From DSWT01 sp035415725 (GTDB lineage Bacteria; Chloroflexota; Anaerolineae; B4-G1; SLSP01): DNA of 26,870 nt. This document shows, piece after piece, positions 22,608 to 26,870 of this stretch. Where the stretch lies: the NCBI GenBank assembly GCA_035415725.1, contig DAOOGN010000059.1, positions 1 through 26,870 of the forward strand, read 5' to 3'. The notes under the pieces were generated by a model. The model was not told the origin of the DNA and did no database searches. It was given only the letters and a program-made list of their open reading frames with translations. Each line of letters opens with the position of its first letter. Position 1 is the stretch's first letter. The position numbers and the translations under genes are program-made.

Positions 22608-24716
22608 GTGGAGTCTGATTCTCTCAATGCTTTGTTGCGCCCCCAATCGATTGCCGTGATCGGCGCGTCGAACACGCCGGGTAAAATCGGCTACCTGGCG
22701 TTAAAAAACCTCATCGACTGCCGGTATCCGGGGAAGGTTTACCCAATCAACAACCGCGAGAAAGGGGACATTTTGGGGCTGCCGGTTTATCCTTCGGTGC
22801 TGGATGTGCCGGGAGATATCGATATGGCGATGTTGATCGTGCCGGCGGCACGGACGCCGGCGGTCGCTGAAGAGTGCGGGCAGAAGGGCGTCAAGGGTTT
22901 GATTGTAATCACGTCCGGTTACAGCGAGATCGGACGTAAAGACCTGGAACTCGAACTGGTGGCCGTGGCTAAACGTTACGGCATGCGCCTCTTAGGGCCG
23001 AATATCGTGGGCATCATGTGCAACTCCGACCAATGCAACGCTTCCTTCGGTCCGTTCATGCCACTGCCGGGCAAAGCGGCGATGATCTCCCAGAGCGGTG
23101 CGCTGCTGATTGCGATGACGGTCGCCAGTTACGTCCGTAACGTCGGTTTCGACAAAATGATCTCCGTCGGCAACATGGCCGACGTGAACTTCGGCGATCT
23201 GGTGCAATGGCTGGATCGAGACGACAAGACGGCGTGCATCACGATCTACGTGGAGGGTTTCCAAAACGGGCGGCGTTTCCTGGAAATTGCGCGGCAGGCG
23301 CACAAACCTATCGTCGCGCTCAAGGCCGGCGTCTCGGCGCACGGGGCAGCGGCGGCCCTTTCGCATACCGGCGCGATGGCCGGCAAGGGCAAGGTGTACG
23401 ACGCCGCGTTGCAACAGGCCGGCGTCGTGCGCGCTGCGGACCTGAATAATCTGTTCGACCGCACCCTGGCGCTCTCGTTGCAACCGCCGATGAGGGGGCA
23501 TAATCTGATGATCATCTCCAACGGCGGCGGTGTGGGGGTGCTGGCGACGGATGCGGCGGAACACTACGGCATTCCGCTGCGTTTTGCGCCGGATGATCTC
23601 CAGAGTGCGCTGCGCGCCTATGTGCCCGAAATCGGCGCCGTGAAGAATCCCGCCGATTTGACCGGCATGGGCGGCTGGCCGGAGTACCTGGCAACGGTGC
23701 GAACGGCGTTGCAGCATCCGTGGGTGAATGGCCTGGTGGTACTGTTCTGCGAGACGGAGCGTAATGACCCGATGGAGATTGCCGCGGCGATCAAACGTGC
23801 CGTGGACGAATCGGGCGTGACCGATAAACCTGTCGCCGTCTCGTTCATCGGCGGCACGGAGGCGGCGCGGGCAATGCAGTGGCTGGTCGAGCACGGCATC
23901 CCGACTTACGGCGCGCCGGATATTGCCGTGAACGCCATTGCGGCGCTGCACGAGTACGCGCGCAATGTCACGCTGGCTACGGAAACCTTCACGCCGTACC
24001 GCGACGTGGACGAAGCCGCTGCGCGCGCCATCATCGCCCAGGCGCGGGCAACGGGCCGGCTGCATCTCACCGAGATCGAGTCCAAGAAGGTGTTCGCGGC
24101 GTATGGTCTGCCCGTCGCCATCACCGACCTGGCGACGACCGAGGCTGAAGCCGTGGCGTTGGCCGAAGTTATGGGTTATCCCGTCGTGTTGAAAATCATG
24201 TCGCCCGATATCCTGCACAAGTCGGATGCCGGCGGGGTGAAAGTCAATCTGCGCGGCGCGGACGAAGTCCGCACGGCCTATCACGCTATCCTGACGAATG
24301 CCAGAGCCTACAAGGCGGATGCACGCCTTGACGGGGTGGCCGTCCAGCAGATGGCCCCTGCCGGCACGGAAGTGATCCTGGGTTCCATCAATGACACCAC
24401 CTTTGGTCCCACGCTGATGTTTGGCCTGGGGGGGATTTTCATCGAGATCCTCAAGGATGTGACCTTTCGCGTCGCGCCGATTTCGGCGCCACACGCGGAG
24501 AAGATGCTGTCGGACATCCAGGGTGCGCCGCTGCTGGCCGGCACGCGCGGTGAGTCACCCCGCGACCGCGCCGCCCTCGCCGAGGCGCTGAGTCGCTATT
24601 CGCAGATGATTACGGAGCTAGGCGATGAGATCGCTGAATCGGACGCCAATCCGGTGTTGGTGTATGCACAGGGCCAGGGGTTGAAGGTAGTGGACGCGCG
24701 GATTATTTTGAAGTGA
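22608..24716 (+). CDS. ADP-forming acyl-CoA (acetyl-CoA) synthetase, fused subunits, paralog 2
   Basis: The 702-residue protein has the same three-part layout as the synthetase at 13487: CoA-binding domain (IAVIGAS, YPSVLDVP), ligase domain with SQSGALL and ALSHTGAMAG (phospho-His253), and C-terminal ATP-grasp (MGYPVVLKIMSPDILHKSDAGGV). It differs at GPNIVG where paralog 1 has GPNCLG, and by the added aromatic segment MGGWPEYLATV, so its acid range may differ. AGGAGG at 22595-22600 sets the GTG start at 22608; a TTG at 22575 lies in the upstream hairpin and is rejected. It follows the DRTGG gene and precedes formate ligase. Confidence 0.92.
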   Translation: MESDSLNALLRPQSIAVIGASNTPGKIGYLALKNLIDCRYPGKVYPINNREKGDILGLPVYPSVLDVPGDIDMAMLIVPAARTPAVAEECGQKGVKGLIVITSGYSEIGRKDLELELVAVAKRYGMRLLGPNIVGIMCNSDQCNASFGPFMPLPGKAAMISQSGALLIAMTVASYVRNVGFDKMISVGNMADVNFGDLVQWLDRDDKTACITIYVEGFQNGRRFLEIARQAHKPIVALKAGVSAHGAAAALSHTGAMAGKGKVYDAALQQAGVVRAADLNNLFDRTLALSLQPPMRGHNLMIISNGGGVGVLATDAAEHYGIPLRFAPDDLQSALRAYVPEIGAVKNPADLTGMGGWPEYLATVRTALQHPWVNGLVVLFCETERNDPMEIAAAIKRAVDESGVTDKPVAVSFIGGTEAARAMQWLVEHGIPTYGAPDIAVNAIAALHEYARNVTLATETFTPYRDVDEAAARAIIAQARATGRLHLTEIESKKVFAAYGLPVAITDLATTEAEAVALAEVMGYPVVLKIMSPDILHKSDAGGVKVNLRGADEVRTAYHAILTNARAYKADARLDGVAVQQMAPAGTEVILGSINDTTFGPTLMFGLGGIFIEILKDVTFRVAPISAPHAEKMLSDIQGAPLLAGTRGESPRDRAALAEALSRYSQMITELGDEIAESDANPVLVYAQGQGLKVVDARIILK

Positions 24717-24749
24717 GTGCCGGCATGGCGTGATTTGCGTTAAGGTTGC

Positions 24750-24873
24750 TGGGGATGGGCTTATAGAAACACGAATATCTTGTCATACAGAAGCACCTGG
24801 CATACCAAAGTCTACGCCAAACCTGGCATAGGGAATAAATGGCTTCGTCAGGTTTACTAGCCTGAATAGATAC
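24750..24873 (+). mobile_element. MITE-like repeat, copy 7 (right half, intact right end)
   Basis: From GGGGATGGGCTTATAGAAACACG this follows the right half of copies 3 and 6 closely and ends AGCCTGAATAGATAC. The left half is absent and no duplication can be found. It takes up most of the gap before the formate ligase gene. The remaining bases to the ribosome site (24888-24930) are short repeats of the word GACTAT. Confidence 0.78.
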
Positions 24874-24944
24874 CAATAGACAATCAGATCACTGGATTAA
24901 CGACTATCCGACTAAAGACTATCAGACTATTTTGGAGGATTTCT

Positions 24945-26693
24945 ATGAGTGACAAAAAAAACGTCCCTGCGGACATCGAGATTGCTCAGGCCGCCGCGAT
25001 ACGCCCCATCCGTGAGATCGCCGCGGCGCTCAATTTGACGGAAGACGACCTGGAACTGTATGGCAAGTACAAAGCCAAAGTTCACCTGGATGTGCGCGAG
25101 AAATTCGCGGCGCGCCCCCATGCGAAGTATATCGACGTGACCGCGATCACCCCGACGCCGTTGGGCGAGGGGAAAACCACCACCACCGTCGGCCTGACGC
25201 AGGCGCTCGGCGCACTCGGCTACAAGGCCATCGCTGCCATTCGCCAGCCTTCGATGGGGCCGACGTTCGGCATCAAAGGCGGGGCTGCCGGCGGCGGTTA
25301 TAGCCAGATTATCCCCATGGAAGACTTCAACCTGCACCTCACCGGCGACATCCACGCGGTCAGTGTGGCGCACAACCTTTGCGCTGCGGCGATAGACGCA
25401 CGCCTCTATCACGAAAGCCGCTGGAACGAGAGCTACTTCGAGAAAATCGGACTGACGAAACTCAACATCGACCCCTATTCCATCACCTGGAACCGCGTCG
25501 TGGATATGAACGACCGCGCCATACGTAACATGATCATCGGCCTGGGGGGCGTGGAAGACGGCCCGCTACGCCAGGCAGGCTTCGACATCACCGTGGCCAG
25601 CGAACTGATGGCGATTCTCGCCCTCACCACCGGTCTGGATGACATGCGCCAGCGCATTGGTCGCATCGTCATCGGCACCGATACGAAGAAACACCCCATC
25701 ACCACCGAGGATTTGGGCGTCGCCGGCGCGATGACCGTGTTGATGAAGGATGCGATTATGCCCAACCTGTTGCAAACGCTCGAAGGGCAACCCGCCTTCG
25801 TTCACGCCGGGCCGTTCGCCAACATCGCGCCCGGCAACTCGTCGGTCATTGCCGATCAGATTGGTGTGCAGGTGGGTGACTTCCTGGTCACCGAGTCGGG
25901 CTTTGGCGCCGACATTGGCATGGAGAAGTTCTTCGACATCAAGTGCCGCACGTCGGGCCTGATCCCCAACGCGGTGGTGATGGTGGCGACAGTGCGCGCG
26001 CTGAAGATGCACGGCGGCGGGCCAAAGGTCGTCGCCGGGCGCCCGCTGGATAAGGCGTACACCGCCGAAAACCTGGAATTGGTGCGGCGCGGCGTTGCCA
26101 ACCTGGAAGCGCACATCAGGATTGCGCGCAAGTTTGGGATTCCCGTTGTCGTCGCCATCAACGCCTTCCACACCGATACCGAGGCCGAGTGGGCCATCGT
26201 GCGCGAGGCGGCGCTGCGCGCGGGCGCGTTCGATGCCGCCGTCACTTCGCACTGGGCCGATGGCGGGCAGGGGGCGCTCAAGCTGGCCGAAGCGGTGGTC
26301 AAGGCGACGGCTGAGCCGTCGAATTTCCGCTTCCTCTACGACGTGGCGCTGCCTATCAAGGAGAAGATCGAGATTCTGGCGCACGAGGTCTACGGGGCCG
26401 ACGGTGTGGATTACAGCCCGGAGGCCGAGGACAAGATTAAGCTCTACACCGACCTGGGCTATGACAAGACGCCGATCTGCATGGCGAAAACGCACCTGTC
26501 GTTGAGCCATGATCCGGCGCTCAAGGGCGTGCCGAAGGGCTATATCTTCCCCATCCGCGACATCCGCGCCAGCATGGGCGCCGGCTTCCTTTATCCACTG
26601 GCAGGGGAGATGCGCACCATGCCCGGCCTGCCGAGCAAGCCCGTGTTTATGAATATCGATCTCGTGGACGGCAAAATCGTCGGCTTATCGTAA
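24945..26693 (+). CDS. fhs: Formate-tetrahydrofolate ligase
   Basis: This enzyme makes 10-formyl-tetrahydrofolate from formate, ATP and tetrahydrofolate. It feeds purine synthesis and the methyl branch of the Wood-Ljungdahl pathway; run backward it yields ATP and formate. The 582-residue protein has the family's P-loop TPTPLGEGKTTTTVGL (69-84), RQPSMGPTFGIKGGAAGGG, and a C-terminal PIRDIRASMGAGFLYPL with GEMRTMPGLP. It is slightly longer than the usual 555 residues. GGAGGA (24934-24939) gives ATG 24945. No other C1-pathway gene is in the window, so acetogenesis is not shown. Confidence 0.97.
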   Translation: MSDKKNVPADIEIAQAAAIRPIREIAAALNLTEDDLELYGKYKAKVHLDVREKFAARPHAKYIDVTAITPTPLGEGKTTTTVGLTQALGALGYKAIAAIRQPSMGPTFGIKGGAAGGGYSQIIPMEDFNLHLTGDIHAVSVAHNLCAAAIDARLYHESRWNESYFEKIGLTKLNIDPYSITWNRVVDMNDRAIRNMIIGLGGVEDGPLRQAGFDITVASELMAILALTTGLDDMRQRIGRIVIGTDTKKHPITTEDLGVAGAMTVLMKDAIMPNLLQTLEGQPAFVHAGPFANIAPGNSSVIADQIGVQVGDFLVTESGFGADIGMEKFFDIKCRTSGLIPNAVVMVATVRALKMHGGGPKVVAGRPLDKAYTAENLELVRRGVANLEAHIRIARKFGIPVVVAINAFHTDTEAEWAIVREAALRAGAFDAAVTSHWADGGQGALKLAEAVVKATAEPSNFRFLYDVALPIKEKIEILAHEVYGADGVDYSPEAEDKIKLYTDLGYDKTPICMAKTHLSLSHDPALKGVPKGYIFPIRDIRASMGAGFLYPLAGEMRTMPGLPSKPVFMNIDLVDGKIVGLS

Positions 26694-26697
26694 AAGG

Positions 26698-26870
26698 GTA
26701 GTCATGATTCAGCCGCCCTTGTCCGGTGGCGAACGGGACTTGGGGGAGGGCACATAATAGGTTACCCCTTCGGCAGGGGATGACCCTCTCATCCCCCCAA
26801 CCTCCTTCTCCCCCACAAGCGGGGAAGAAGGGGGCAAAAGGGGGGTGTGGCGACACCCCCACCCAAAATC
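26698..26870 (+). mobile_element. MITE-like repeat, copy 8 (cut by window edge)
   Basis: The left end has drifted (GTAGTCATGATTCAGCC) and starts 4 bases after the formate ligase stop. The blocks GGTGGCGAACGGGACTTG, CATAATAGGTT, CTCATCCCCCCAACC and the central palindrome follow. A hairpin GGGGGTGT/ACACCCCC with a GGCG loop (26841-26860) stands where copy 3 has its 17-bp GAA-loop hairpin. Confidence 0.82.

Noticed and set aside
22992..24494. 500-codon open frame on the minus strand
   Set aside because: It lies wholly antisense to the second ADP-forming synthetase, whose motifs run through the same bases. The antisense product is Arg/His-rich with no recognisable domain, as expected in GC-rich coding DNA.

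Overview
The window looks like chromosomal DNA of an anaerobic or facultative bacterium of moderately high GC, most likely a Chloroflexota (Anaerolineae-type) lineage. This placement is an inference. It rests on the Thr/Glu/Pro-linker lipoprotein, a rubredoxin, a full hydrogenase-maturation set, ADP-forming acyl-CoA synthetases next to formate-tetrahydrofolate ligase, and intergenic repeats of the CTCATCCCCCAACCCC type. No rRNA, tRNA or CRISPR array was seen. All genes but one lie on the + strand.

Layout. (1) 1-5400, housekeeping and mixed genes: a lipoprotein almost touching queG; a convergent serine-palmitoyltransferase-like gene (- strand) across a 32-bp perfect palindrome; an HD phosphohydrolase; and a rubredoxin with its own promoter and a clear rho-independent terminator. 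(2) 5400-6250: a repeat element, then a GAF-domain free-methionine-sulfoxide-reductase-like gene. (3) 6260-13075, hyp operon: promoter, DUF99/Endo_dU-family gene, hypA, (repeat element), hypB, hypF, hypC, hypD, a 13-bp minisatellite carrying Shine-Dalgarno-like words, hypE. No hydrogenase structural gene or maturation protease lies in the window, so the [NiFe] hydrogenase must be encoded elsewhere. (4) 13360-26693, acyl-CoA/acetate/C1 cluster: promoter, fused ADP-forming acyl-CoA synthetase 1, (repeat element), AMP-forming acetyl-CoA synthetase, OFA-family MFS carrier, CoA-transferase fused to a Pat-like GNAT domain, BioD-like/DRTGG protein, ADP-forming acyl-CoA synthetase 2, (repeat element), formate-tetrahydrofolate ligase.

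How the genes may work together. Region 4 holds three ways to join CoA and short acids: AMP-forming, ADP-forming twice, and CoA transfer. It also has a carrier for small carboxylates, an acetyltransferase domain of the kind that silences Acs, and a domain taken from the regulatory half of phosphotransacetylase. Together with formate ligase it reads as a module that interconverts acetate or other acids with acetyl-CoA in either direction and links to one-carbon metabolism.

The main non-coding finding is a non-autonomous mobile-element (MITE-like) family. Full copies (342 and 300 bp) start GTAACT and end GATAC, have about 15-bp imperfect terminal inverted repeats, and are flanked by 8-bp duplications (AAGTTAAA perfect; GAGGAATK with one mismatch). 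At least eight copies or relics sit between genes, including inside the hyp operon. One is an internally deleted copy that carries a second, 136-bp foldback element. The ends and duplication length resemble the IS66 family, but no transposase is present.
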